Part shown: one piece after another, positions 44,330 to 52,938 of the stretch | Layout of the letters: every line of letters starts with the position of its first letter | Position numbering within the stretch: the stretch's first letter is position 1 | Source of the DNA: Spongiactinospora sp. TRM90649 | GTDB lineage: Bacteria; Actinomycetota; Actinomycetes; Streptosporangiales; Streptosporangiaceae | Direction: 5' to 3' | NCBI RefSeq assembly: GCF_029382225.1 | Contig: NZ_JARLTC010000038.1 | Location: 40,255-104,254 of the forward strand | Length of the DNA: 64,000 bases | Position numbers and translations under genes: made by a program | The notes under the pieces: model-generated | Databases searched by the model: none | What the model was told of the DNA's origin: nothing | Seen by the model: only the letters and a program-made list of their open reading frames with translations

Positions 44330-44494
44330 ATGGGCGAGTTCACGACCACCATCGAAGGCCGGCTCGACCAGGCCTACAGAGGGCTTCAGGAGGCCAGGTC
44401 CGAAGGCGACGACTTCCTCGCCGACACCCTCACCGCCGAGATCGAGGATCTGCGCCGCATCGCCGTGGACAACGGCGTCACACTCAAGCGCTGA
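44330..44494 (+). CDS. Small conserved-looking protein, 54 residues
   Basis: ATG with AAGGTGA close upstream, 54 codons, TGA at 44492-44494. The product begins MGEFTTTIEGRLDQAYRGLQ and ends DNGVTLKR; it is acidic and likely forms two helices (LDQAYRGLQEARSEGDDFLA; TLTAEIEDLRRIAVDNG). Codon use is G/C-ending like its neighbours, and a hairpin terminator follows. It lies divergent from the two-component operon across a possible operator. Function unknown. Confidence 0.75.
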   Translation: MGEFTTTIEGRLDQAYRGLQEARSEGDDFLADTLTAEIEDLRRIAVDNGVTLKR

Positions 44495-44529
44495 CGGTTT
44501 ACCGGCCCCGCCCATGATGAAGGGCCGGT

Positions 44530-44563
44530 GAGAGGGCCGGTCCGCACCGGACCGGCCCCTCTC
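44530..44563. terminator. Bidirectional terminator
   Basis: Long GC stem (44530-44545 with 44549-44563) with one bulge and a 3-nt loop, between convergent genes. Confidence 0.8.
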
Positions 44564-44577
44564 GCAGACTCCCCGGA

Positions 44578-45399
44578 TCAGTCCCCGGATCGGTCGCGTT
44601 CCGGGTCGAGCGTGACCAGCAGCCCGCTCAGCTCCTCGAACAGCCCCGGCGCGGCGCACACCGTCATCTCCGGGCTGGGCGGGCCGCCGCGCAGGCCGCC
44701 CAGACGCGCCCCCGCCTCGGACGCCACGAGCCCGCCCGCCGCGTAGTCCCAGTACTGCGGGCCGCGTTCGTAATACGCGTCCACGCGCCCGGCCGCGACC
44801 GCGCACAGGTCGGCCGCCGCCGATCCGGCCCGCCGGATGTCACGGACCTCCGGCAGCACCTTCGCCAGCACCTCGCCCTGCACGGCGCGCCTGCCCGGCC
44901 GGTAGCCGAACCCGGTCGCCACCAGCGCCCGGGACAGCGGCACCCCCTCGTTGCAGCGCAGCCGCTCACCGGCCAGCCACGCGCCGCCGCCCAGCGACGC
45001 GGTGAACACCTCGCCGCGCGGCACGACGTTGACCACCCCGGCCACGACCCGGCCGTCCACCTCGACGGCCAGGCTCACCGCCCAGTCGGGCAGGCCGTAC
45101 AGGAAGTTGACCGTGCCGTCGATGGGGTCCACGATCCAGCGCACCGCGCCGCCCTCGGTGACCCCGCCCTCCTCGCCGAGGACGGCGTCGCCCGGCCTGG
45201 CCCGGCGGATCCGGCCGCGGATCAGCTCCTCCGCGGCCCGGTCGAGCGCGGTCACCACGTCGGTCGGGCTCGACTTGGTCTCCAGGACCTCCGGACGGGC
45301 GGGACGCTTGGCCAGCAGCATCTCCCCCGCCTCGGTGGCGATCTCCACGGCGAGCGCGGTCAGCTCGGCCGGGGTCGCGCCCATCTCCGCGGCGCTCAC
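44578..45399 (-). CDS. suhB: Inositol monophosphatase family protein (SuhB-like)
   Basis: 273 residues. Metal-binding motifs GEEGG (with Glu), WIVDPIDGTVNF and WDYAAGGLVASEAGA are those of inositol-1-phosphatases; actinobacteria use such enzymes to make inositol for mycothiol and phosphatidylinositol. M. tuberculosis suhB (Rv2701c) lies near Rv2699c and sigA. The GTG start overlaps the S9 peptidase stop (GTGA), so it is translated downstream of it. Other substrates such as FBP, AMP or histidinol phosphate cannot be excluded. Confidence 0.88.
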   Translation of the reverse strand: MSAAEMGATPAELTALAVEIATEAGEMLLAKRPARPEVLETKSSPTDVVTALDRAAEELIRGRIRRARPGDAVLGEEGGVTEGGAVRWIVDPIDGTVNFLYGLPDWAVSLAVEVDGRVVAGVVNVVPRGEVFTASLGGGAWLAGERLRCNEGVPLSRALVATGFGYRPGRRAVQGEVLAKVLPEVRDIRRAGSAAADLCAVAAGRVDAYYERGPQYWDYAAGGLVASEAGARLGGLRGGPPSPEMTVCAAPGLFEELSGLLVTLDPERDRSGD

Positions 45400-47414
45400 G
45401 ACAGGGATTCCGGCGCGCGCCAGTCCTCGCCGAGCACGTGCTGGGCGAGGAAGGCCAGGACGGTCTCGTACCAGGCGACGATGTTGCCCGGTTTGAGCAC
45501 CCAGTGGTTCTCATCGGGGAAGTACAGGAACTTCGACTCGACGGAGGACCGCTGCAGGTCCCACCACAGGCGCAGGGCCTCGCCGACCGGCACCCGGTAG
45601 TCGCGGTCGCCGTGGATCACCAGCATGGGCGTGGTGATCTGCTCCAGGGACAGGTGCGGGGAGAGCCGCCGCAGCGTCTCGCCGCCCGGCGTGCCCAGCT
45701 CGCGCCGCCAGTAGTGCGGGGCGTCGGTGGTGCCCAGGAACTGCTCCAGGTGCCACAGCGCCGCGTGGGTCACGATGGCCTTGAACCTGCGAGTGTGACC
45801 GGCGATCCAGTTGGCCATGTAGCCGCCGAACGAGCCGCCCATCACGGCCGTGCGGGCCGCGTCGAGGTCGGGCCGCTCCAGCGCGGCGTCGGTGACGGCC
45901 AGCAGGTCGGCCTGGGTGCGCGGGCCCCAATCGCGCCAGCCCCTGCGGATCATCGCCTCGCCGTACCCGGTGGACAGGCAGGGGTCGGGCAGCAGCACGG
46001 CGTAGCCGTGCTCGGCCATGATCCACGGGTTCCACCGCCAGGACCAGTCGTTCCAGCTCGCCAGCGGCCCGCCGTGGATCCACAGCAGCAGCGGCGCCGG
46101 GTTGGCGGCGGACGCGCCCTCGGGCAGGACCAGCCAGCCGCGCACCGGCGCGCCGTCGTCGGCGGTGGCGGTCACCTCCGTGAGGGTGCCGGGCAGGCGG
46201 AGGGCCGGGGCCGGGCTGGGCAGGACCTCCTCGCGCCCGTCGGCGAGGAAGAGCCGGACCGGCACCGGGGCCTCGGCCACCCCGCTGCGCACCGCGTAGA
46301 GAGCGCGCCCGTCGGGGGCCGGGCAGATCTGCTGGTAGGAGGAGTCGGAGGCGGTCACCCGCTCGACCTCGCCGCCGTCGAGCGGTACCCGGAAGACGGG
46401 CCTGCGTCCTCCGTGGTCGGCCGCCAGGTAGATCGCGCGCGAGTCGGGCGCCCAGGCGATGGCCGCGGGCCAGAGCTCCCCGCCCGGCGCGGCGCCCTCT
46501 CCGGTGGCCAGGTCCACCACCCACAGGATGGACATCGGGACGCGGTGGTCGCGGCCGTCGCGGCCGACGCGGTCGTGCGTCTCGCGTACGCAGGCGACGT
46601 GGCGGCCGTCGGGAGAGACCTCGACCGGCCCGATGAAGTCGTAGCCCTCGGCGGAGGCCAGGACGCGCCGCTCGCCGCCGTCCACCGGGATCGCCACCAG
46701 GTCCACGCGGCGCTCGCCGCCGGGCCTGGGCAGGGCCCAGGTGGTCACGACGGCGGTGCCGTCGGGGGTGACGGCGAACGCGCCGTCGTCCAGTGCGCGG
46801 CCGGGCTCGGGCGTCAGATCCCTGATCTCCGCGAGGGTCTCGCCGCCCAGGGCCGCGGCGAACAGCCGCTGCTCGCCGGGCCCGAGATCGTGGTCCCAGA
46901 AGCGCACCGGGTGCGAGTCGTAGAGCACGCCGCTGACCCCGGCCTCCTTGCGCGCCCTGCGCCGTTCGGCGTCGCCCGCCTCGGGGCCGGGCAGCACGTC
47001 GGCCGCGAAGACGACGGTGCCACCGCCCGCCCTGACCGCTCCGACGGAGCCGGCGCGGGCGGCGATCCGGCGGGCCTCGCCGCCCCCGGCGGGCAGCAGC
47101 CACAGCGCGGACGCCTCGGTGTCATCGCCCTCCTTGACCGTGGGGTCGGGGCGCGGGGAGACGAACAGGAGGTCTCCCGCGCCGGTGAACTCGGCGCCCG
47201 CCTCCCCCTTCGCGGACCTGGTCAGACGCCTGGGCTCCCCTTCAGGGGTGAGCGGGATGTCCCACAACGCGGTCCCGTAGGACCGGCCGTCAGGGTTGAG
47301 CGCCTGCACTACACCGGCCAGTCGTGTCCCGTCGGGCGACAGCCGCAGGCCGGCGAAACGAGGAACCTGCACGTAGTCCCGAATGTCCTTGAACACATCC
47401 CTGAAGTCCGTCAC
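45396..47414 (-). CDS. S9 family prolyl oligopeptidase-type peptidase
   Basis: 672 residues, cytosolic with no signal peptide. An N-terminal beta-propeller (about 1-400, repeats such as LSPDGTRLAG, VSPDGRHVACV, WAPDSRAIYLAA) covers an alpha/beta hydrolase domain with nucleophile Ser in MGGSFGGYM, Asp in GDRDYRVP and His in ENHWV. It should cleave short peptides or acylaminoacyl peptides. GTG 47414 has only a weak ribosome site. Confidence 0.9.
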   Translation of the reverse strand: MTDFRDVFKDIRDYVQVPRFAGLRLSPDGTRLAGVVQALNPDGRSYGTALWDIPLTPEGEPRRLTRSAKGEAGAEFTGAGDLLFVSPRPDPTVKEGDDTEASALWLLPAGGGEARRIAARAGSVGAVRAGGGTVVFAADVLPGPEAGDAERRRARKEAGVSGVLYDSHPVRFWDHDLGPGEQRLFAAALGGETLAEIRDLTPEPGRALDDGAFAVTPDGTAVVTTWALPRPGGERRVDLVAIPVDGGERRVLASAEGYDFIGPVEVSPDGRHVACVRETHDRVGRDGRDHRVPMSILWVVDLATGEGAAPGGELWPAAIAWAPDSRAIYLAADHGGRRPVFRVPLDGGEVERVTASDSSYQQICPAPDGRALYAVRSGVAEAPVPVRLFLADGREEVLPSPAPALRLPGTLTEVTATADDGAPVRGWLVLPEGASAANPAPLLLWIHGGPLASWNDWSWRWNPWIMAEHGYAVLLPDPCLSTGYGEAMIRRGWRDWGPRTQADLLAVTDAALERPDLDAARTAVMGGSFGGYMANWIAGHTRRFKAIVTHAALWHLEQFLGTTDAPHYWRRELGTPGGETLRRLSPHLSLEQITTPMLVIHGDRDYRVPVGEALRLWWDLQRSSVESKFLYFPDENHWVLKPGNIVAWYETVLAFLAQHVLGEDWRAPESLS

Positions 47415-47488
47415 GTCCCGAACCTACCGTTGGACACGTGCCCGGCGCCGCATGTCAGAGCGAGCCGGGGATCGGGTTGGATGGTGCC

Positions 47489-48469
47489 ATGGGGAATTAC
47501 GACGCGCTGGTGGTGGTGTCGTTCGGCGGGCCTGAGCAGCCCGGCGACGTCATGCCCTTTCTGGAGAACGTGGTCAGGGGACGCGGTGTGCCCCGTGCGC
47601 GGCTTCTGGAGGTGGAGGCGCATTACCAGCGGTTCGGCGGGGTGAGCCCGATCAACGGGCAGTGCCGCGACCTGGTCGCCGCGCTGCGGCCGACCCTCGA
47701 CGTGCCGGTGTACTGGGGAAACCGCAACTGGCACCCGTTCCTCACCGACACGGTGCGGCAGATGGCGGCCGACGGCGTGCGCAGGGCCGCCGCGTTCGTC
47801 ACCGCCGCCTACGCCGGCTATTCGAGCTGCCGGCAGTACCTCGACGACATCGCCGCCGCCGTGGCGGCCGTCGAGGGCGCGCCGGAGATCGTGAAGCTCC
47901 GCCACTACCACGACCACCCCGGGTTCATCTCCGCGATGACCGACCACACCCGCCGCGCGCTGGACGACCTGCCACCGGGCCACCGCGAGACGGCCAGGCT
48001 CGTGTTCACCGCGCACAGCGTCCCGGTGTCGATGGCGCGGACGGCCGGGCCGTCGGGCGGGGAGTACGAGGCGCAACTGCGCGCCACCGCCGGGCTCGTG
48101 GCGGAGGCCGTCGGCCGTGCCGGGGAGTGGGACCTGGTGTGGCAGAGCCGCAGCGGGCCGCCGCAGGTCCCGTGGCTGGAACCCGACGTCTGCGACCACC
48201 TGACCGATCTCTCCGGCGCGGGCGTGGAGGCCGCGGTGCTGGTGCCGATCGGGTTCGTCTCCGACCACATGGAGGTCGTCTACGACCTCGACGTCGAGGC
48301 CGCGGACCGGGCCAAGGAGCTGGGCATGCACCTCACCCGGGCGGCGACGGCCGGCGTCCATTCCCGGTTCGTGCGGATGGTGGGCGAGCTGATGGCCGAG
48401 CCGGAGCCCACCGGATGCGCGGCGGGATGCTGCCCGAGGCCGGTGCGCCCGGCGGCCCCGCCGGAGTAG
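47489..48469 (+). CDS. hemH: Ferrochelatase (coproporphyrin ferrochelatase type)
   Basis: 326 residues. VVVSFGGPEQPGDVMPFL at the start, catalytic His in FTAHSVP (near 174) and Glu in PIGFVSDHMEVVYDLD (near 261). In actinobacteria this enzyme (CpfC) inserts iron into coproporphyrin III in the haem pathway. The C-terminus has CAAGCC. ATG 47489 is chosen because the family N-terminus begins there; the frame is open upstream but unsupported. It faces the S9 gene and ends 1 bp from the convergent transglycosylase. Confidence 0.95.
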   Translation: MGNYDALVVVSFGGPEQPGDVMPFLENVVRGRGVPRARLLEVEAHYQRFGGVSPINGQCRDLVAALRPTLDVPVYWGNRNWHPFLTDTVRQMAADGVRRAAAFVTAAYAGYSSCRQYLDDIAAAVAAVEGAPEIVKLRHYHDHPGFISAMTDHTRRALDDLPPGHRETARLVFTAHSVPVSMARTAGPSGGEYEAQLRATAGLVAEAVGRAGEWDLVWQSRSGPPQVPWLEPDVCDHLTDLSGAGVEAAVLVPIGFVSDHMEVVYDLDVEAADRAKELGMHLTRAATAGVHSRFVRMVGELMAEPEPTGCAAGCCPRPVRPAAPPE

Positions 48470-48470
48470 G

Positions 48471-49715
48471 TCAGGAGTACTGGCGGGCGTAGCCGGCGGC
48501 GACGCCCATCACCTTCCTGACGTAGTCCCAGGAGTGGTTGTAGAACCAGATGGCCTTCTCCAGCTTCTTGCCGCCCTGGTTCGCGCCGTTCGCGCACAGG
48601 TAGTTCGCGGCCGAGGGCACGGCGTCGTAGGGACTCCAGATGTCGGCCTTGCCGTCGCCGTCGCCGTCCACGCCGTAGGCCTTCCAGGTCGCGGGCATGA
48701 ACTGCATCGGCCCGAGCGCGCCCGCCGACGAGGGGCCGTTGTTGCGGCCGTGGGAGCTCTCCACCTGGCCGATGGCGGCCAGCACGGTCCATGACAGGCC
48801 CGGGCACACCTGGGCCGACACGCGGTACAGCTCCAGGTAGCTGCCCGGCCTGCCCACCACCACGCGGCGGGGGGCCCGCGGCTCGGCCCGGGGCGCGTTC
48901 TTCTTCTTGCCCGCGGTCACGCTCCGGCCGTCGCCCACCGTGACGACCTGGGCCCCCGAGCCGAGGGCCCGGCGCACGGCGGAGCCCATCGTGGCCGCGT
49001 TCTTCTCGTCGCCGTGGACCAGGACCGCGACCCCCGGCAGGAGCCCGAGCCTGCGTCCGGTCTCGACGCCGACGATCCCGTCGACTCCCGGCAGCCCGAG
49101 CGGGGCGGAGGCCGCGACCCGGAGCCTGGGCCCGTTGTCCACCTGGTACTCGGCGCCCAGGACGAGCCCGAGCCGCTGTACGGCCTTGCTGTCCGCGACG
49201 AACTCGCCCCTGACCAGGGCCTCCCACACGCCCGGCTGGTCGGCGACCTGCTTGGGGGTCCAGGCGCGGAACTCGGCGGGCTGGACGGCCAGCAGGCTGA
49301 GCCCGGAACCCGCGACCTTCACCGTCCCGGCGTCCACGGCCGCCGCCTTCTGCACGTGCTTCAGCCCGGAGATCTTGTGCATCGTCGCGCGCGGCACCGA
49401 CGCCTGGCTGACCGCGAAGACGCGCGGCGGGGTGAGCGTGACGCCCGGCCCTCCGATCGCCGGAGCGGTGGTGGCGGACGCCGGGGGCGACGCGGGCGGG
49501 GCGTGGGGGGCGGTCGTCGGCACGAGCCGTTCCAGGCCGGTGAGGGTACGGCCGGAGGCGAGGTCGCCGCGGCCCACCGGGCGCGGGGTGACGGGCGCCC
49601 CGGAGGCGGGCGTGCGCATCAGGTAGAGCGCCCCGGCCAGGATCGTGAGCACGATCGCCGCCGTCAGCCCCGCCAGGACGGCGGGCATGGCGGCGGCACT
49701 GGGGCTGCGGGGCAT
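48471..49715 (-). CDS. Lytic transglycosylase (SLT) with MacB-like core domain
   Basis: 414 residues. N-terminal anchor helix (about 10-32), Pro/Thr-rich linker (to about 95), then a domain of about 170 residues (HKISGLKHVQKAAAVDAGTV, LRVAASAPLGLPGVDGIVGV) resembling the extracytoplasmic core of MacB/FtsX-type permeases without their membrane helices. The C-terminal SLT domain (about 300-414) has catalytic Glu in AAIGQVESSHGRN, GALGPMQFMPATWKAYGVDG and NYLCANGANQGG. It should cleave peptidoglycan outside the membrane. The MacB-like part is a by-eye call. Confidence 0.85.
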   Translation of the reverse strand: MPRSPSAAAMPAVLAGLTAAIVLTILAGALYLMRTPASGAPVTPRPVGRGDLASGRTLTGLERLVPTTAPHAPPASPPASATTAPAIGGPGVTLTPPRVFAVSQASVPRATMHKISGLKHVQKAAAVDAGTVKVAGSGLSLLAVQPAEFRAWTPKQVADQPGVWEALVRGEFVADSKAVQRLGLVLGAEYQVDNGPRLRVAASAPLGLPGVDGIVGVETGRRLGLLPGVAVLVHGDEKNAATMGSAVRRALGSGAQVVTVGDGRSVTAGKKKNAPRAEPRAPRRVVVGRPGSYLELYRVSAQVCPGLSWTVLAAIGQVESSHGRNNGPSSAGALGPMQFMPATWKAYGVDGDGDGKADIWSPYDAVPSAANYLCANGANQGGKKLEKAIWFYNHSWDYVRKVMGVAAGYARQYS

Positions 49716-49884
49716 CCCGTAAACGCTATCCCATCGGCCGTTCGGCCAGCGTCAAATGCGAAAATTCACTTGATTCACCTCACATCACCGCGTCATTGTC
49801 CAGACGGGCACACATGTCTCCCCACCGTGCCGGGGGAAGAGTGTCCAGACCACGCCATGGGCGTGCGGAGGGGAGAGAGTTTCG

Positions 49885-51078
49885 GTGGGGGCGTACCGAG
49901 GGTTGTTCGCGATGCCCGGAGTCAAGGGCTTCGTCGTCAGCGGGTTCTTCGGGCGGGCCCCGATGTCCATGCTCGGGCTGGGCATCATCCTGCTGATCTC
50001 CGCCTTCACCGGCTCGTACACGATGGCGGGCGCGGTGGCAGGGACCGTCTCGGTCGCGCTGGCCGTCGCCGCGCCGCTGACCGGCCGCCTGGCCGACCGG
50101 TTCGGGCAGGGCAGGATCCTGGTCCCGCTGGTGCTGACCCACGCCGCCGCCCTCATCGCGCTGATGCTCTGCGTCCGCTCCGGCGCCCCGCACTGGACCC
50201 TCTACGTCACCGGAACGGTGACCGGCCTCACCGCCGTGTCGCTCGGCTCCATGGTCCGGGCGCGCTGGACCCACCTGCTCGGCGGATCGCCAAAGCTGCA
50301 CATCGCGTTCTCATTCGAGTCCGTGGCCGACGAGGTGATCTTCGTGGCCGGGCCCGCCCTGGTCACGGCCCTGGCCACCCTGATCAACCCGTACGCCGGG
50401 CTGATCGTGGCCCTGGCGTCCACCCTCCTGGGAACCCTGTTCTTCGCCGCCCAGCGCGGCACCGAACCACCCGTCCGGCCCGCCGGGAGGCACTCCCGCA
50501 GCCCGGTCACGGTCCCCGGCATCGCCCTGCTCTGCGGCGTCTTCCTCGCGATGGGCGCGGTCTTCGGATCGGTGGACATCATCACCGTCGGCTTCGCCGA
50601 GGAACACGGCTCCAAGGGCATGTCCGGGGGGCTGCTCGCCGCCTTCTCCGCAGGCAGCATGGTGTCGGGCCTCTGGTACGGCGCGCGGTCCTGGAAGCTC
50701 ACGCTGCGCGGCCGGTTCGTCCGCGCCCTCCTGTTCTTCGCCGTCGGCCTCACGCCGATCGTGCTGATCGGCAACCTGCCGCTGATGGCCCTGGCGCTGT
50801 TCGTCGCCGGAATGGCCATCTCCCCGACCCTCATCACCGGCTACAGCATGATCGAACGGCTGGCGCCGCCGCACCTGCTCACCGAGGGCATGGCCTGGCT
50901 CTCCACCTCGGTCGGCTTCGGCGTGGCGCTCGGGGCCTGGGCCGGGGGACGCATGACCGACGCGTTCGGGGCCTCCGACGCGTACGCGATCTCGCTCGGA
51001 TCCGCACTGCTCGCGGTGCTGATCGGCCTGGCCGGGTCCGGGCTGCTGCGCGCCTCGGAGGCTCCGAGCACGGCATGA
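49885..51078 (+). CDS. MFS transporter
   Basis: 397 residues, about twelve helices; GRLADRFGQGRILVPL after helix 2 is the MFS A-motif and GAWAGGRMTDAFG its counterpart in the second half. It belongs to the short drug/efflux-type MFS group; substrate unknown. GTG 49885 has GGGGAGAG upstream. It precedes the oxidase gene by 15 bp on the same strand. Confidence 0.85.
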   Translation: MGAYRGLFAMPGVKGFVVSGFFGRAPMSMLGLGIILLISAFTGSYTMAGAVAGTVSVALAVAAPLTGRLADRFGQGRILVPLVLTHAAALIALMLCVRSGAPHWTLYVTGTVTGLTAVSLGSMVRARWTHLLGGSPKLHIAFSFESVADEVIFVAGPALVTALATLINPYAGLIVALASTLLGTLFFAAQRGTEPPVRPAGRHSRSPVTVPGIALLCGVFLAMGAVFGSVDIITVGFAEEHGSKGMSGGLLAAFSAGSMVSGLWYGARSWKLTLRGRFVRALLFFAVGLTPIVLIGNLPLMALALFVAGMAISPTLITGYSMIERLAPPHLLTEGMAWLSTSVGFGVALGAWAGGRMTDAFGASDAYAISLGSALLAVLIGLAGSGLLRASEAPSTA

Positions 51079-51093
51079 CGGGCGGGAACGCGG

Positions 51094-52431
51094 GTGAGTA
51101 TGTTCGCCTTCGTGAGAGCACGGTCAGAGTTTCGTAATTGGGCGGGCAACCAGGTGAACAGGCCCGCAGAGGTCGGCGCGCCGTCGAGCGCCGAGGAGGT
51201 GGCGCACGCCGTACGGCGGGCGGCCCGCTCCGGAAGGCGCGTACGCATGGTGGGCAGCGGCCACTCCTTCACCGGGGTGGCCCTGACGGACGGCGTGCTG
51301 CTGCGCCCCGACGCCCTTACCGGCGTCCGCGCGGCCGGCGACGGATGGATCACCGTGGCCGCCGGTACGCGCCTGCGCGACCTCAACGCCGAACTCGACC
51401 GTCTCGGCCTGGCCCTCGCCAACCTGGGCGACATCGACGCCCAGACGGTCGCCGGGGCCATCCAGACCGGCACCCACGGCACCGGCAGGGACGCCGGGGG
51501 CATCGCCGACCAGGTGATCGCCCTGGAACTGGTGCTGGCCGACGGGCGGATAGCGACCGTCGCCGACGGCGGCACCGCCGACCTCGACGGCATCGCAGAA
51601 CAGGACCTGTTCGACGCCGCCAGGGTCGGGCTGGGCGCGCTCGGCGTGCTCACCGCCGTCACCCTCCGGGCAGAGCCCGCGTTCCTGCTGCACCAGGTGC
51701 GCAGGCCGCTGCGGCTGAGCCGGATCCTGGACACGCTGGACGAGCTGACCTCGGGCAACGAGCACCTGGACTTCTACTGGCTGCCGCACACCGACATCTG
51801 CCTGACCAAGTTCCACAACCGTTCCAAGGGCCCCGCCGACCCGCCAGGCCCGCTGCGGTACTGGGTGGACACCCGCCTGGTGGAGAACACCCTGTTCGGC
51901 GCGGTGTGCGCGTTCGGCGCCCGGTTCCCCCAGGCCATCCCGGCCGTCAACGGACTGACGGCGCGGCTGCTGTCGGAGTCCGCGTGCGTGGACTCCTCAC
52001 ACCGGATCTTCATCACCCGCCGCGACGTTCGCTTCCTGGAGATGGAGTACGCCATCCCGCGCGAGCGCCTGGGCCAGGCCCTGCGCGAACTGCGGGACCT
52101 GATCGACCGGATGGACTGGAAGATCGGCTTCCCGGTCGAGGTGCGCGTCACCCCGCCGAGCGACGCGTGGCTGTCCACCGCGTACGGCAGGCCGTCGGCG
52201 TACATCGCCTGCCACGTGTACCGGACGACCCCGCACTCCGCGTACTTCGCGGGCGTGGAGGAGATCATGGTCAGGCTCGGCGGACGCCCGCACTGGGGCA
52301 AACTTCATACACGCGACGCCGCCTACCTCGCCGGGATATATCCCCGCTTCGCGGATTTCGTCGCACTGCGTGACCGTCTCGACCCGTCCCGCGTGTTCGC
52401 CAACGACTATCTGGACGCCGTGCTGGGCTGA
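51094..52431 (+). CDS. FAD-linked sugar 1,4-lactone oxidase (gulono/arabinono-lactone type)
   Basis: 445 residues. FAD-binding_4 domain (about 20-200) with GSGHSFTGVALTDG, whose His can bind FAD covalently, TVAAGTRLRDLNAELDRLGL and GTHGTGRDAGG. The C-terminal ALO domain ends HWGKLHTRDAAYLAGIYPRF and DPSRVFANDYLDAVLG. It should oxidise an aldono-lactone such as gulonolactone, like M. tuberculosis Rv1771. GTG 51094 or ATG 51100 could be the start. It may be cotranscribed with the MFS gene. Confidence 0.9.
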   Translation: MSMFAFVRARSEFRNWAGNQVNRPAEVGAPSSAEEVAHAVRRAARSGRRVRMVGSGHSFTGVALTDGVLLRPDALTGVRAAGDGWITVAAGTRLRDLNAELDRLGLALANLGDIDAQTVAGAIQTGTHGTGRDAGGIADQVIALELVLADGRIATVADGGTADLDGIAEQDLFDAARVGLGALGVLTAVTLRAEPAFLLHQVRRPLRLSRILDTLDELTSGNEHLDFYWLPHTDICLTKFHNRSKGPADPPGPLRYWVDTRLVENTLFGAVCAFGARFPQAIPAVNGLTARLLSESACVDSSHRIFITRRDVRFLEMEYAIPRERLGQALRELRDLIDRMDWKIGFPVEVRVTPPSDAWLSTAYGRPSAYIACHVYRTTPHSAYFAGVEEIMVRLGGRPHWGKLHTRDAAYLAGIYPRFADFVALRDRLDPSRVFANDYLDAVLG

Positions 52432-52660
52432 ACGCTCCCGGATTCGGTAAAGAGCACCCCCCGGGAAGGACGCGTCCGCGTGTTGCGTCGCCCTCGACAC
52501 CCGCGGGCGAGGCACATTCAGGACCGCCTTCCCGCCGCCGAATCCCTAATCCGATGGAGATCCCGGAGATGGTACTCTCCCGCCGCACGGCTCCGGCCAC
52601 GGCCACCGGCTCCGCAGCCGCCCTCCCCCGTCCAGCCACGCCCCACTGGCCCCGGCTCAC

Positions 52661-52692
52661 ACCCCCGTGCGCACACCCTCGCGGGGGTTCTT
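52661..52692 (+). terminator. Hairpin with short T-tract
   Basis: Arms ACCCCCG / CGGGGGT (52661-52667, 52682-52688) with partial inner pairing, followed by TCTT. It lies 230 bp after the oxidase gene. Confidence 0.55.
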
Positions 52693-52796
52693 CGGCCAAG
52701 TTCGCCGCACGTCGCCGCGCCATCGGGAAGAATCCTTCGTGGGCGTCGGAGCTGCCCCCGAGCACCGGCGGGATGTAAGCCGATGGAATCGGCAAA

Positions 52797-52812
52797 TGTG
52801 ACGGGCGTCACA
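52797..52812. promoter_or_regulatory. Perfect CRP-type site upstream of sepH
   Basis: TGTGA-N6-TCACA, part of an 18-bp palindrome (52796-52813) with 8-bp arms. It also fits GTG-N6-G-N-CAC, the motif remembered for Streptomyces Crp. It is 127 bp before the sepH ATG. Confidence 0.6.
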
Positions 52813-52938
52813 TCGGATCGAGCCCCCTCCAGCAAGGCGATGTTCGGACATGCCGGGTACGGTGCTGGCAGGCAACCGGCACACGCGAGAGACTCAAGGG
52901 TCCGGGGGAAGATTGAGCTCGACGACGAAGGGACTCGC

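Larger units (their letters stand above)
52432..52938. other. Intergenic region, 507 bp
   Basis: No gene seen on either strand. It holds a terminator (52661-52692), a CRP-type palindrome (52797-52812) and presumably the sepH promoter. Confidence 0.5.

Noticed and set aside
45438..47645. 735-codon frame antisense to the S9 peptidase
   Set aside because: Same reason: compositional shadow of a gene with clear catalytic motifs.
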